DNA of 60,969 nt, taken from positions 1 through 60,969 of the forward strand of contig NZ_JMLE01000025.1 of the NCBI RefSeq assembly GCF_000685965.1. Reading direction: 5' to 3'. This DNA comes from Arthrobacter sp. UNC362MFTsu5.1 (GTDB lineage Bacteria > Actinomycetota > Actinomycetes > Actinomycetales > Micrococcaceae). The stretch's first letter is position 1. Each line of letters begins with the position of its first letter. Positions 30,368-40,534 of this stretch are shown one piece after another. Position numbers and translations under genes: made by a program. The notes under the pieces are model-generated. The model did no database searches. It was not told the origin of the DNA and saw only the letters and a program-made list of their open reading frames with translations.

Positions 30368-32595
30368 ATCCCGGATTGCTCAAACTGGCAGTCGTCGGCA
30401 GCCGGTCCGCCTACGGCAGGGTCGCCGGAATCGCCGGAGGGGTCGCCGTCGGAGTCTGCCTGCTGTTGTTGCTGTGGGGCGGCGCCAACGGGCTGAGCGC
30501 ACGTGATGACCGCGGCGCCTGGCTGCGCGAAACCGGCCTGCCTTCCGTGGCCGCTCCCCTGACAGACGATCCGGCCGCTTCGGCGCCCGCGACGCCGGTG
30601 CCGCTGACCGCGGACACGGTGCTCATGGAGGCGAACCCGGTGGAGGTCTTCCGCGACCGGCTGATCAACCGCCGCGACGTCGCGGCCCTCGAGGCGACCA
30701 CCGTCAAGATCCCCGGCATCGGCAGCCCTCCGGAACCGGGGAGCTACTTTGCATCCCCGGCGCTGCAGCGTCTGATCGAGTCAACTCCCCGGGACGAGCT
30801 CGGCGACCGTTTCGGGACGTTCGCCGGCACGATCGACGATGCTGCCTTGCCGGGACCTGATTCCCTGGTCATCGTCACGGGAGCAGCGGAAGCCCACCTC
30901 CGCCAGAACGGCAGGGCCTTCCTGGTGTCAGACTTCACGACCAACCCCTACGGTGGCAGCGCGGCCGCTTACAACACCGTGCTATCCATCGGGGCCATCG
31001 CGGTGTTCTTCCCCATTCTGCTCCTGATCAGCATTGTCACCGGCCTGGGTGCTGCCCAGCGCCGGGAACGCTTCGCGACCCTGCGACTCATTGGCGCTTC
31101 CCCGCAGGCAATCTCCGGGATCGCCGCCGTCGAAACCGCTGTCCCCAGCCTGATCGGGGCGGTCCTCGGCGTCGTGCTGGCCGCCGTCCTGCGGCCGGCT
31201 GCCGCACAGATACCGGTCAACGGCAGCAGGATGTTCGCCGCGGACCTGACCCCCGGCTGGGCGGTGACCGCAGCCGTCGTCGCCGTGGTGGTCACCGCCT
31301 CGGCGTTCGTCGCCGCGCACCGCACTGCCCATGCAGGCATCGGCCCCTTGGGCGTCACGAGGGCTGTGCACGAAAAGACCCCCACCATGTGGCGGAGCGT
31401 TCCCTTGCTGGCCGGCCTGGCCGCCATGATCACGGCTGTACTGATGATCCGGGTCATGGCGGTCCGGCTGCCGTGGTTGGAGTCCCTGCTCCTTGTCGGC
31501 GGCTTCGTGCTGGTCCTCGTCGGCATCGTGGTCATCGGCCCGTGGCTTACCCGGCTGGTGAGCCGGCTGGGGCTGCGCCGGGCACAGAGCGCGGCGGGAG
31601 TCATTGCCGCCAGCCGGATCCAAAAGACTCCGGTGGCGACTTTCCGTTCCGTATCCGGGCTGGTGATCGCCGTGTTCGTCGTGTCCGTGTTCGCCGGAGG
31701 ATCCAGCATCGTCGAATCAACGCAGGCGCCTCCTGTCCGGCCGGGCCTCCTCCAGCCCACCAGCCTCCACGCGACCGTGGCCGCCGGACACACTCCTGGC
31801 CAGGTCGCGGACGCCGTCCGCGCAGCCAGGGAACTGCCGGGAATCCGGAACGCCACCATCGGCTACGGCCCGGCAGCCCTCTCCGAACGGGATGCCGGCC
31901 CGGAAATCTACCTTCGCGCCGCGGACGCTCCCGGCCTCGGGTTCGAGGACATCCCGGCAACAGAAACCGTCGCCGTCGATTCCTCGTTCCTCCAGTACTG
32001 GACGACGCAGCCACTGGCGCTGACCCCGGCGCCGGCCGCCACCCTGGACGGAATGGTGCCGGTGGTGATTGTGCTCGGCACCGACGGGACCCCCGAAGCC
32101 ATGGACCGCGGCCGCACGGCATTGAACGGGTCAGGCGTCACGGCCATCCCGGCCACTGCCCGGCTGGACCTCCAACTGCAGTCCTCCACGCGCCTGATCC
32201 AGGGCCTGGCGGTGCTCGCCTACCTCGGCATGTTTGTCGCAATCGCCATAGCCGGACTGTCCCTGGCCGTCGCCACCGCCTCCGCCATCCTGGACCGGAA
32301 GAGAGTTCTCGGCCTGATGCGGCTGATGGGGATGCCCGTCTCGGTCCTGCGCCGGATCATCACGCGTGAGGCGGCCGTCCCGCTCCTGACCGTGGTGCTT
32401 CTCTCGGTCGGCCTGGGGTTCCTCGTGGCCTGGCTCATGGTGGCCTTCATTGACGACACGTACCGGGTGACGTGGCCTGCGCCCGAGTATTTCCTGGCCT
32501 TGGGCCTCAGCCTGGTCCTGGCCCTCGGAGCGGTCATCGCGACATTCAGCCTCATCCGCGGCAACACAGCGGTGACGGCCACACGCTTTGAATAG
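30364..32595 (+). CDS. ABC transporter permease, FtsX-like
   Basis: 743-residue membrane protein. One transmembrane segment near 18-40, then an extracytoplasmic region, a first FtsX-like bundle (about 205-330, with RRERFATLRLIGASPQAISG), further segments near 340-390, a second extracytoplasmic region, and a C-terminal FtsX bundle (RKRVLGLMRLMGMPVSVLRR). GTG 30364 overlaps the ATPase stop (GTGA). Likely exports or extracts a substrate, or acts as mechanotransmitter, as for MacB-like systems. Confidence 0.93.
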   Translation: MNPGLLKLAVVGSRSAYGRVAGIAGGVAVGVCLLLLLWGGANGLSARDDRGAWLRETGLPSVAAPLTDDPAASAPATPVPLTADTVLMEANPVEVFRDRLINRRDVAALEATTVKIPGIGSPPEPGSYFASPALQRLIESTPRDELGDRFGTFAGTIDDAALPGPDSLVIVTGAAEAHLRQNGRAFLVSDFTTNPYGGSAAAYNTVLSIGAIAVFFPILLLISIVTGLGAAQRRERFATLRLIGASPQAISGIAAVETAVPSLIGAVLGVVLAAVLRPAAAQIPVNGSRMFAADLTPGWAVTAAVVAVVVTASAFVAAHRTAHAGIGPLGVTRAVHEKTPTMWRSVPLLAGLAAMITAVLMIRVMAVRLPWLESLLLVGGFVLVLVGIVVIGPWLTRLVSRLGLRRAQSAAGVIAASRIQKTPVATFRSVSGLVIAVFVVSVFAGGSSIVESTQAPPVRPGLLQPTSLHATVAAGHTPGQVADAVRAARELPGIRNATIGYGPAALSERDAGPEIYLRAADAPGLGFEDIPATETVAVDSSFLQYWTTQPLALTPAPAATLDGMVPVVIVLGTDGTPEAMDRGRTALNGSGVTAIPATARLDLQLQSSTRLIQGLAVLAYLGMFVAIAIAGLSLAVATASAILDRKRVLGLMRLMGMPVSVLRRIITREAAVPLLTVVLLSVGLGFLVAWLMVAFIDDTYRVTWPAPEYFLALGLSLVLALGAVIATFSLIRGNTAVTATRFE

Positions 32596-32656
32596 GGTCC
32601 GCAGCGCGGGCAGCACCAGCATTCCGGGCAGCTCCGGATTGCTGCCTGAGGGCCTG

Positions 32657-33127
32657 TCAGCGGCCTGTCAGCAGCCGGGACAGGGCTGATGCCAGCTCGG
32701 CGGCGTCCGGTCCGAGGCGCCGGCCGGTCTCGCGGGCCCGGTCCATCCGGCCGATGCGGAGATCGCTGTCGACGAGCAGGGCAACGAGTTCCAGCCGGGC
32801 TGCTCCGGCCATCGCGGCGGACGATGCAAGGCTCTGGGCGGCCGCGCTCGCAGCCTGAGGGTCTCCGCTGGCCAAGGCACCTGCCACATTGTTCACCCTG
32901 GAGGGCAGCAGGACCAGGAAAAGGTTAAGGAATTCAAGGAGCCGGCTTTGGGAATGGATGTCCCCGGCAAGCTCCTGCACGCGCATGGGGTCCAGGACCG
33001 GGGCCCTGTTGATGCGGGCTCGGTACCGCCGCGGCCCCTGCTCCAGCGTTGCGGCCCGGTCAGATTGCCGTGGTTCCGGAGCGGTCTTGTTCTTTCCTGA
33101 CTTCACGCTGAGACCCATAACGTCCAT
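32657..33127 (-). CDS. HPt-like protein lacking the phosphorylatable histidine
   Basis: 156 residues. From about 43 on it follows the histidine-containing phosphotransfer fold: PVLDPMRVQELAGDI, FLNLFLVLLPSRVNNVAGAL and ALASGDPQAASAAAQSLASS, where the family has AAHTLKGSS; the histidine is replaced by Gln98. The first 40 residues are basic and unstructured. It cannot carry phosphate at the usual place, so it may bind response regulators or kinases as a scaffold or inhibitor. It stands alone, with no two-component genes adjacent. ATG 33127; a later ATG 33118 is possible. Confidence 0.7.
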   Translation of the reverse strand: MDVMGLSVKSGKNKTAPEPRQSDRAATLEQGPRRYRARINRAPVLDPMRVQELAGDIHSQSRLLEFLNLFLVLLPSRVNNVAGALASGDPQAASAAAQSLASSAAMAGAARLELVALLVDSDLRIGRMDRARETGRRLGPDAAELASALSRLLTGR

Positions 33128-33402
33128 CCCCTCCCGTTAGCGGTCCGGCGACTTGCCTGTGGAAGTCCACTTCCAGCGCAGCGCCGGTGAGTCCAAGATA
33201 GGGAGGAAGGGCGGGGACGGTCACGAGTGGCCGCTACCCGAAACACACCCGCCACCACCTGCATCATGAGCACCACTACGCATCACCCCGCAGCAGGCGG
33301 CATGGGTAGCCGCGGCTCGTCCGGACCGGGGGCAGGTTCCGATCCTGTAACGCTCCCGTGCCGGGGGTTTCGTGGGGCGGGCGCGGGTGTCAGGATACCG
33401 GC

Positions 33403-33594
33403 ATGAGCGAGGAAGTGATGGCCGTCCCTGCCGCCGGTCCGGCAGCGACCCCCAAACATGTGACCGGTTTGATAAATCCACTGGGTTCCGCCGCGACGCG
33501 GGCCATGCGCGAGCAGGCCAGCCGGCGGCGGGATGCCGAAGCAAAACTGCAGCAGCACCTGCTTCAGATCCGCAACAAGCAGTCGGACGCCTAG
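33403..33594 (+). CDS. Small hypothetical protein
   Basis: 63 residues from ATG 33403 (AGGA 9-12 bases upstream). N-terminal half Ala/Pro rich, C-terminal part charged and probably helical (MREQASRRRDAEAKLQQHLL). No domain recognised. Support is the ribosome-binding site, the good codon use and the terminator just downstream; it could still be spurious. Confidence 0.45.
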   Translation: MSEEVMAVPAAGPAATPKHVTGLINPLGSAATRAMREQASRRRDAEAKLQQHLLQIRNKQSDA

Positions 33595-33629
33595 CCGGCA
33601 CCCACGGTTGCCGGCAGACGGGTTAACGA

Positions 33630-33668
33630 CGGCGGCGGGCCACCTTCAAGGTGACCCGCCGCCGTCGA
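33630..33668. terminator. Terminator between convergent small gene and purA
   Basis: GACGGCGGCGGG (33630-33641) pairs with CCCGCCGCCGTC (33657-33668), extended by an inner CCACC/GGTG helix. It lies between convergent genes. Confidence 0.8.
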
Positions 33669-33698
33669 ACGTCATACGTGCCCGTCAGTTCAGAGCCG

Positions 33699-34988
33699 TT
33701 AGTCGTTGATCAAGTCGTTGACCACGATGGTCTGGTCGCGGTCCGGGCCGACGCCGATGGCCGAGAATCGCGTGCCGGACAGCTTCTCGAGTGCCAGCAC
33801 GTAGTTCTTGGCGTTCTCCGGCAGGTCCTCCAGGGTGCGCGCACCGGTGATGTCCTCGGTCCAGCCCTCGAAGTACTCGAAGATGGGCTTGGCGTGGTGG
33901 AACTCGGTCTGGGTCATGGGCATTTCGTCGTGCCGCACGCCGTCCACGTCGTAGGCCACGCAGACCGGGATCTGTTCGATGCCTGTCAGCACATCCAGCT
34001 TGGTGACGAAGTAGTCGGTGAAGCCGTTGACGCGCGAGGCGTGGCGGGCCAGCACGGCGTCGTACCAGCCGCAGCGGCGGGGGCGGCCGGTGTTGACGCC
34101 GAACTCGCCGCCGGTCTTCTGCAGGTACATGCCCATCTCGTCGAACAGTTCCGTGGGGAACGGCCCGGCGCCCACACGCGTGGTGTACGCCTTGATGATG
34201 CCGATGGAGCGCGAGATCCGGGTGGGGCCGATGCCCGAGCCCACCGACGCGCCGCCGGCGGTCGGGTTTGAGGAGGTCACGAACGGGTAGGTGCCGTGGT
34301 CCACATCCAGGAACGTGGCCTGGCCGCCCTCCATGAGCACAACCTTGCCCTCGTCCAGTGCCTTGTTCAGGACGAAGGTGCTGTCGATGACCAGCGGGCG
34401 CAGGCGTTCGGCGAAGGAGAGGAAGTAGCTGACGATCTCCTCGACCTCGATGTCGCGGCGGTTGTAGACCTTGACCAGGAGTTCGTTCTTCTGGCGGAGC
34501 GATCCTTCCACCTTCTGGCGCAGGATGGACTCGTCAAAAACGTCCTGGACGCGGATGCCCAGGCGGGCCACCTTGTCCATGTACGCCGGGCCGATGCCGC
34601 GGCCGGTGGTGCCGATGGCCCGGCTGCCCAGGAACCGCTCGGTGACCTTGTCCAGCACCTGGTGGTACGGGGCCACGAGGTGGGCGTTGGCGGAGACGCG
34701 GAGCTTGGAGGTGTCGGCGCCGCGGGCCTCCAGGCCGTCAATTTCCTGGAACAGGGCTTCGAGGTTCACCACGCAGCCGTTACCGATGATCGGAACCGCG
34801 TTCGGGCTCAGGATGCCGGCAGGAAGGAGCTTGAGCTCATACTTCTCACCGCCTACGACGACGGTGTGCCCGGCGTTGTTGCCGCCGTTCGGCTTGACCA
34901 CGTAGTCGACGCGGCCGCCAAGCAGGTCAGTGGCTTTACCTTTGCCTTCGTCGCCCCACTGGGCTCCGACGATCACGATTGCTGGCAT
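33699..34988 (-). CDS. purA: Adenylosuccinate synthase
   Basis: 429 residues, the standard length. Joins IMP and aspartate with GTP to form adenylosuccinate, the first committed step to AMP. N-terminal GAQWGDEGKGKATDLL (GTP-binding), NGGNNAGHTVV, GTTGRGIGPAYMDK and the C-terminal ... GVGPDRDQTIVVNDL segment are typical. ATG 34988 is chosen with GGGGGAGG upstream and because it gives MPAIVIVGAQWGDEGKG; an in-frame start 10 codons earlier is not used in the family. Confidence 0.97.
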   Translation of the reverse strand: MPAIVIVGAQWGDEGKGKATDLLGGRVDYVVKPNGGNNAGHTVVVGGEKYELKLLPAGILSPNAVPIIGNGCVVNLEALFQEIDGLEARGADTSKLRVSANAHLVAPYHQVLDKVTERFLGSRAIGTTGRGIGPAYMDKVARLGIRVQDVFDESILRQKVEGSLRQKNELLVKVYNRRDIEVEEIVSYFLSFAERLRPLVIDSTFVLNKALDEGKVVLMEGGQATFLDVDHGTYPFVTSSNPTAGGASVGSGIGPTRISRSIGIIKAYTTRVGAGPFPTELFDEMGMYLQKTGGEFGVNTGRPRRCGWYDAVLARHASRVNGFTDYFVTKLDVLTGIEQIPVCVAYDVDGVRHDEMPMTQTEFHHAKPIFEYFEGWTEDITGARTLEDLPENAKNYVLALEKLSGTRFSAIGVGPDRDQTIVVNDLIND

Positions 34989-35423
34989 GGGATCCTCCCC
35001 CATTCGTTCGGGCCGCACCGCAGCCGGTTCACCGAGGTGACCGCCAGGGGACAGCGCCGTTCATGAGAATGCCCCGAATTCCACTGCCGCGCCTTTCCGG
35101 CCTGCTGACCGTCACGCGCAACGCAAGAGTTCCGGGGCTCTTACCACCCAAGTTTAGCCGATATGAGTGACAAGCACCGCTTTCGCCTGTTGGCGGAGCG
35201 GCTTCCCGCCGGGGCCGGGATTTGAGCCTGCATCGGGGGCGGCAAAGTGCCCGAGCGCTGCCGCCGCCCGGCATTTCGCTGGGCTTGATAGACTGGTAAG
35301 GATCGATCAGGAATCGGTCCACTCACACATTTTCAAACCACACCGTATATGGCGTGCCCGGTACTTGGCATGCCTTAATCCGGTCTGGCAGCGTCACCGA
35401 TCCCGCAGGAGACACAGCAATAC
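34989..35423. other. Divergent intergenic region upstream of purA and the 35424 gene
   Basis: 435 bases without a convincing gene. It must hold the promoters of both divergent genes. A TTGATA at 35286-35291 may be a promoter element for the rightward gene, and an AT-richer patch lies at 35325-35350. No riboswitch signature was recognised. Confidence 0.5.
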
Positions 35424-36056
35424 ATGACAGCCCTGGCTACTGAATCTTTCCGCGAGCAGCTTCTGAGCCGCCGTTACGAACCCAACGTCGCAGTTGTCAA
35501 CGAGCTGTGCGACACCTTCCAGAGCCTCAAGCCGGACACCGTGGTCCCGTACGTGGACCCGATGCACGACGTCGACGAGTGCCGCATCATCAGCCTGTAC
35601 TCCAACATCGGCACCGCCGATGAATCCGGTTTCATCACCGCCGGCGACAGCGAAGCCGCCACCCGCATGCTCGGCGTGCAGTGGAAGCTGGGCCTTCGCC
35701 CCGAATTCGTCATGCCCTGGAACGTGCACCCGTGGCACATCCCCGGCGAGCCCAACGGCAAGTTCACGCCTGACCAGATTTCGGCCGGCCTCAAGCCGCT
35801 GCTGAAGTTCCTCGCGCTGGTGCCCCGCGCCTCCGTCATCGTGGCGCACGGCACCGAGGCCAACCGCCTGGCCCAGCTGCTCTTGAAGACCGAAGTGCCG
35901 CTGCTCTGGCGCCGCGGCCTGAAGACCTACAAGGTCCGTTCACTCAGCGGCCGCGCCTTTGCCGGCACTGAGGCCCGCCAGCAGCAGTACCTCGACGAAA
36001 TGCACGTTGCGTACGCTGACGCCATGGCCCGCACCGGCCTCACCAAGGCGAACTAG
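35424..36056 (+). CDS. Conserved protein, possibly uracil-DNA-glycosylase-like fold
   Basis: 210 residues. A central PEFVMPWNVHPWHIPGEP followed by LLKFLALVPRASVIVAHGTEA is reminiscent of the uracil-DNA glycosylase superfamily, where an aromatic/Asn segment and a later His-containing strand line the active site. The usual first motif (GQDPY or GEAPG) is not visible, so the activity is uncertain. No signal peptide. GAGACAC lies before ATG 35424. It is followed by a terminator and is single-gene. Confidence 0.6.
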   Translation: MTALATESFREQLLSRRYEPNVAVVNELCDTFQSLKPDTVVPYVDPMHDVDECRIISLYSNIGTADESGFITAGDSEAATRMLGVQWKLGLRPEFVMPWNVHPWHIPGEPNGKFTPDQISAGLKPLLKFLALVPRASVIVAHGTEANRLAQLLLKTEVPLLWRRGLKTYKVRSLSGRAFAGTEARQQQYLDEMHVAYADAMARTGLTKAN

Positions 36057-36072
36057 CACCCCTGGACCAACA

Positions 36073-36116
36073 ACGACGGCGGCTCCCCACCAGGAAGGGG
36101 GGGGAGCCGCCGTCGT
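36073..36116. terminator. Terminator between convergent genes
   Basis: ACGACGGCGGCTCCCC (36073-36088) pairs perfectly with GGGGAGCCGCCGTCGT (36101-36116), loop of 12 bases. It separates the rightward gene ending 36056 from the leftward DUF3151 gene ending 36121. Confidence 0.85.
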
Positions 36117-36120
36117 CTGT

Positions 36121-36549
36121 TCAGTTGAGGTTTTCGCCGATGGCTGCCTTGGCAGTGGGATCGGAGTCATTGAGGAACTTCTCAATGCGCTCCGGTTCCT
36201 CCGCCTCGCCGATGGCGGACGCTGCACGGCCCAAGGAGTACAGGGCGCGCAGGAAGCCGCGGTTGGGCTCGTGCTCCCACGGGATGGGTCCCACTCCGCG
36301 CCAGCCGTTGCGCCGCAGCGAATCCAGGCCCCGGTGGTAGCCCACGCGGGCGTAGGCGTAGGAGTCGACGACCCGGCCCTCGTTCCAGGCTTCCTCGGCC
36401 AGGATGGCCCAGAGGAGCGAGGACGTGGGGTGCTTCGCCACAAGATCCAGTGCCTCCTGGCCGAGGGCCAGGTGCTGGTAGATCTCAGACTCCGCGGGCA
36501 GGAGCGTGGGCTCCGGGCCCATCAGGTTCCTGCGGAATTCGTCGGACAT
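36121..36549 (-). CDS. DUF3151 family protein
   Basis: 142-residue actinobacterial protein starting SDEFRRNLMGPEPTLLP, with SSLLWAILAEEAWNEGRVVDS, YARVGYHRGLDSLRRNGWRG and PWEHEPNRGFLRALYSLGRA, the hallmark of DUF3151. It contains helical, TPR-like repeats. It begins 2 bases after the aldolase stop and so is co-transcribed with it; a link to glycolysis is only contextual. Confidence 0.93.
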   Translation of the reverse strand: MSDEFRRNLMGPEPTLLPAESEIYQHLALGQEALDLVAKHPTSSLLWAILAEEAWNEGRVVDSYAYARVGYHRGLDSLRRNGWRGVGPIPWEHEPNRGFLRALYSLGRAASAIGEAEEPERIEKFLNDSDPTAKAAIGENLN

Positions 36550-36551
36550 GA

Positions 36552-37571
<1,020 letters not shown>

Positions 37572-37736
37572 GCTGACTCCTAAAGTGAATTTCGTCTACG
37601 GGTTGTGTTGACCCTGGAGTGAACCTCGTCGGCTAGCACCCATCCTAGCCATTTCTGCGAAGCGGCAGTGTTTCGGGTCACTGGCCGGGTAACACTTTGC
37701 ACTGGCCCGCTGCACCGAGGTGGCACTTCGAAGGGA

Positions 37737-38420
37737 CTAGACGGACTGGCTGAACACGTGCCTGCGGATCCAGGCGTGCATGGCGATGGCGGCCGCGGAC
37801 GCCGCGTTGATGGACCGGGTGGAGCCGAACTGCTCGATCGACAGGGTGTCCAGGGCCGCCTCGTGGACCTCCGGTGTCAGGCCCGGACCTTCCTGGCCGA
37901 ACACCAGGACGCAGTTCTTCGGGAGGTCGTAGGTTTCCAGCGGCACGGAATCGGGGAAGATGTCGATCCCGATAATCGCCAGCCCCTCCCCCTGCGCCCA
38001 CGCCACGAAGTCCTCCACGGTGGGGTGGTGGCGGACGTGCTGGTAGCGGTCGGTGACCATGGCCCCGCGACGGTTCCACCGGCGTCGTCCGATGATGTGC
38101 ACTTCCTTGGCGAGGAACGCGTTGGCGGTGCGCACCACGGTGCCGATGTTGAGGTCGTGCTGCCAGTTTTCGATCGCGATGTGGAAGTCGTGGCGCTTCG
38201 AATCCAGGTCCGCCACGATCGCCTCGTGCTTCCAGTAGCGGTACTTGTCCACCACGTTGCGGCGGTCGCCGTCGGCCAGGAGGTCCGGGTCCCAGTGTTC
38301 CCCTTCGGGAAGCTCGCCTTCCCAGGGCCCGACGCCGACCTCCGCCTTGGGCTCCGGTTCCTCGCCGGAGGGGGAACCAGGCGGGGAGGCGGGCGCTGCT
38401 GGGGTCTGGGGGTCAGTCAC
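37737..38420 (-). CDS. TrmH/SpoU-family RNA 2'-O-methyltransferase
   Basis: 227 residues. SPOUT-knot motifs: NIGTVVRTANAFLAKEVHIIG, NCVLVFGQEGPGLTPEV and SINAASAAAIAMHAWIRR, corresponding to SpoU motifs 1-3, including the Asn/Arg of NxxxxxRTA. An acidic/Pro-rich N-terminal stretch of about 45 residues precedes the domain. The RNA target (tRNA or rRNA) is not predictable. Convergence with no neighbour suggests a single-gene unit. Confidence 0.9.
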   Translation of the reverse strand: MTDPQTPAAPASPPGSPSGEEPEPKAEVGVGPWEGELPEGEHWDPDLLADGDRRNVVDKYRYWKHEAIVADLDSKRHDFHIAIENWQHDLNIGTVVRTANAFLAKEVHIIGRRRWNRRGAMVTDRYQHVRHHPTVEDFVAWAQGEGLAIIGIDIFPDSVPLETYDLPKNCVLVFGQEGPGLTPEVHEAALDTLSIEQFGSTRSINAASAAAIAMHAWIRRHVFSQSV

Positions 38421-38559
38421 GCTTCAACTTTAGCCGCGGCGTAGCCGTCCAGCTTCCAGCGGCCGGCCCGGTCCGTCATTCTTCGGTTCCGGATGTTCCG
38501 GCGCGCCAAAAATGACAGACTGGGAGCCGGAACCGGCCCATCACCGTTGGAGGATCAGC

Positions 38560-39390
38560 ATGGCAAAGTCAGACGAAGTACGTTCATCGGCAGCGCTCTA
38601 CCGGAGCGGCCAGGAGATCGAATGCTGGCTGACGGACATGGACGGCGTGCTGGTCCACGAAAACCAGCCCATCCCCGGCGCCGCGGAACTGATCCAGCGC
38701 TGGGTGGACACGTCCAAGCGCTTCCTGGTGCTCACCAACAACTCCATCTTCACGCCCCGCGACCTGGCCGCACGGCTGAAGTCCTCCGGCCTGGAGATCC
38801 CGGAGGAGAATATCTGGACTTCGGCACTGGCCACCGCCCAGTTCCTGAAGGACCAGGTGCGCGGCTCGGATTCCGGGAACCGCGCGTACACCATCGGCGA
38901 AGCAGGACTCACGACGGCGCTGCACGAGGCCGGCTTCATCCTCACCGACCAGAACCCCGACTTCGTGGTGCTCGGCGAAACCCGCACCTACTCCTTCGAG
39001 GCCATCACCATGGCCATCCGGCTGATCCTTGCCGGCGCCCGCTTCATCGCCACCAACCCGGATGCCACCGGCCCGTCCAAGGACGGCCCCATGCCCGCCA
39101 CCGGCGCCATCGCAGCACTGATCACCAAGGCCACCGGCCGCGAACCCTACATTGTGGGCAAGCCGAACCCCATGATGTTCCGCTCGGCCATGAACCAGAT
39201 CGACGCCCACTCCGAGACCACCGCCATGATCGGCGACCGGATGGACACCGACATCATCGCCGGGATGGAGGCAGGGCTGCACACCGTGCTGGTCCTCAGC
39301 GGAATCACGCACAAGGACGACATTGCCGCCTACCCGTTCCGGCCCAACCAGATCCTGAACTCGGTGGCTGACCTCAAGAGCCAGATCTAG
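38560..39390 (+). CDS. HAD-superfamily IIA hydrolase (NagD-like phosphatase)
   Basis: 276 residues from ATG 38560 (GGAGG at 38550-38554). HAD motif I as WLTDMDGVLVHENQPIPGA with the nucleophile Asp and DGVL, motif II LVLTNNSIFTPRDLA, and motif III/IV GKPNPMMFRSAM...MIGDRMDTDIIAGMEAG. The capping type and length match NagD/AraL phosphatases of small sugar or nucleotide phosphates. Substrate unknown. Confidence 0.93.
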   Translation: MAKSDEVRSSAALYRSGQEIECWLTDMDGVLVHENQPIPGAAELIQRWVDTSKRFLVLTNNSIFTPRDLAARLKSSGLEIPEENIWTSALATAQFLKDQVRGSDSGNRAYTIGEAGLTTALHEAGFILTDQNPDFVVLGETRTYSFEAITMAIRLILAGARFIATNPDATGPSKDGPMPATGAIAALITKATGREPYIVGKPNPMMFRSAMNQIDAHSETTAMIGDRMDTDIIAGMEAGLHTVLVLSGITHKDDIAAYPFRPNQILNSVADLKSQI

Positions 39391-39440
39391 CCCGGCTCCG
39401 GGCGCAGGCTTCGGGGGCAGGTCAGGATCCGGGCAGCAGG

Positions 39441-40484
39441 TCAGAAGGCGGTCATCTTGGGGCCGCCGGTAGGCAGCGGGAAGATCTCATCCTGCAGCTC
39501 CTCCAGGATGGGCCGGTAGACAAACGGGTTCCACTGGGGGCTGGCATGCGCCGGAAGGGCGTCGTCGGTTCGGCGGTCATTGGACACCATGTTGGCCGCA
39601 AACGTCCGCGACCACGATTCGCGGGCTGTCTGGTAATTCACGGTGCCGTCCCGGGGATTGCCGATGAAGGCCATCCGCGTCCCGCCCAGCTTGTCCGCGA
39701 ACCGGGTGGCGTCGAAGTGGTAGATGTAGGCGGATTCGGACTGGATCAGCACACTGGACGGCGCGATCGGCGAAAGCTGCTCCAGGCTCTGGTCCACCAC
39801 CTGGCGCCAGGACCGTTCATCTTTGTGCACGATGCGCTCGCCCAGCTCGTACCCGCCGCGCAGCACCGTGGGAACCCGGAATCCGCCCTCGTAGAGCACC
39901 ACCACGCCTTCGAACCAGCTCTGGTCCAGGACGTCGTACTTGCTGTACGGGCTGGAGTCCAGCAGGATGAATTCCACCTCCACGCCGTGCAGTTCGCGAA
40001 GCCGGGCAGCAACCTGCGTTGCCACCATGCCGCCGAAACTGTGGCCGTAGAAATACAGGCGGGTCAGCTGCTTGGCCCGGACATGCTCAATCACCGCAAT
40101 CACGATCTGGTCAATGTCCAGCCCCTGGTTGGAATAGCCGACGGCGGCCAGCTGGCCGCGCTGGCGCAGTGCACCGCGCAGGGAATTGAGGATCCACTGC
40201 GCTTCCTCCCAGCTGGTCTTGTAGCCGGGAAACAGGATCCAGCTGGCGTTCGGGTAGTAGCTCTCCGCGAAATCATCGCCCACCGTCAGGATCCTGTTGG
40301 TGCGGCGCTCGGCCTGGACATACCGGGTGAAAAACATGTCGGTGGCCAGCAGCGCTGCCGCACCCGCCCCCGCCAGGAAGTTGCGCCGGGAAAACCGCCT
40401 GAGTTCTGCTGCATGCTTGAGGAGGCGGCCCTCGGCTGATCCGGGGCCGCCCTCAGGCTGTGGTGGCTCCTGGACTTGCGGCAC
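39441..40484 (-). CDS. Alpha/beta-hydrolase fold protein with Tat-like signal
   Basis: 347 residues. N-terminal RRFSRRNFLAGAGAAALLA carries a twin-arginine type motif (SRRNFL at 32-37) before a hydrophobic segment, suggesting Tat export or membrane anchoring. The nucleophile elbow is YGHSFGGMVA (Ser149). The remaining acid and histidine are not certain by eye. Possible esterase or lipase outside the cytoplasm; substrate unknown. No operon partner. Confidence 0.8.
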   Translation of the reverse strand: MPQVQEPPQPEGGPGSAEGRLLKHAAELRRFSRRNFLAGAGAAALLATDMFFTRYVQAERRTNRILTVGDDFAESYYPNASWILFPGYKTSWEEAQWILNSLRGALRQRGQLAAVGYSNQGLDIDQIVIAVIEHVRAKQLTRLYFYGHSFGGMVATQVAARLRELHGVEVEFILLDSSPYSKYDVLDQSWFEGVVVLYEGGFRVPTVLRGGYELGERIVHKDERSWRQVVDQSLEQLSPIAPSSVLIQSESAYIYHFDATRFADKLGGTRMAFIGNPRDGTVNYQTARESWSRTFAANMVSNDRRTDDALPAHASPQWNPFVYRPILEELQDEIFPLPTGGPKMTAF

Positions 40485-40534
40485 ACCTCTACCGTAGCCA
40501 CAGCGGAAGCCGGATATGAAACGAGCGAAACCGG

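Noticed and set aside
33221..33601. 126-codon leftward frame opposite the small 33403 gene
   Set aside because: Arg/Pro/Gly-rich with no motif; the rightward frame has a ribosome-binding site and more normal composition, though both are weak.
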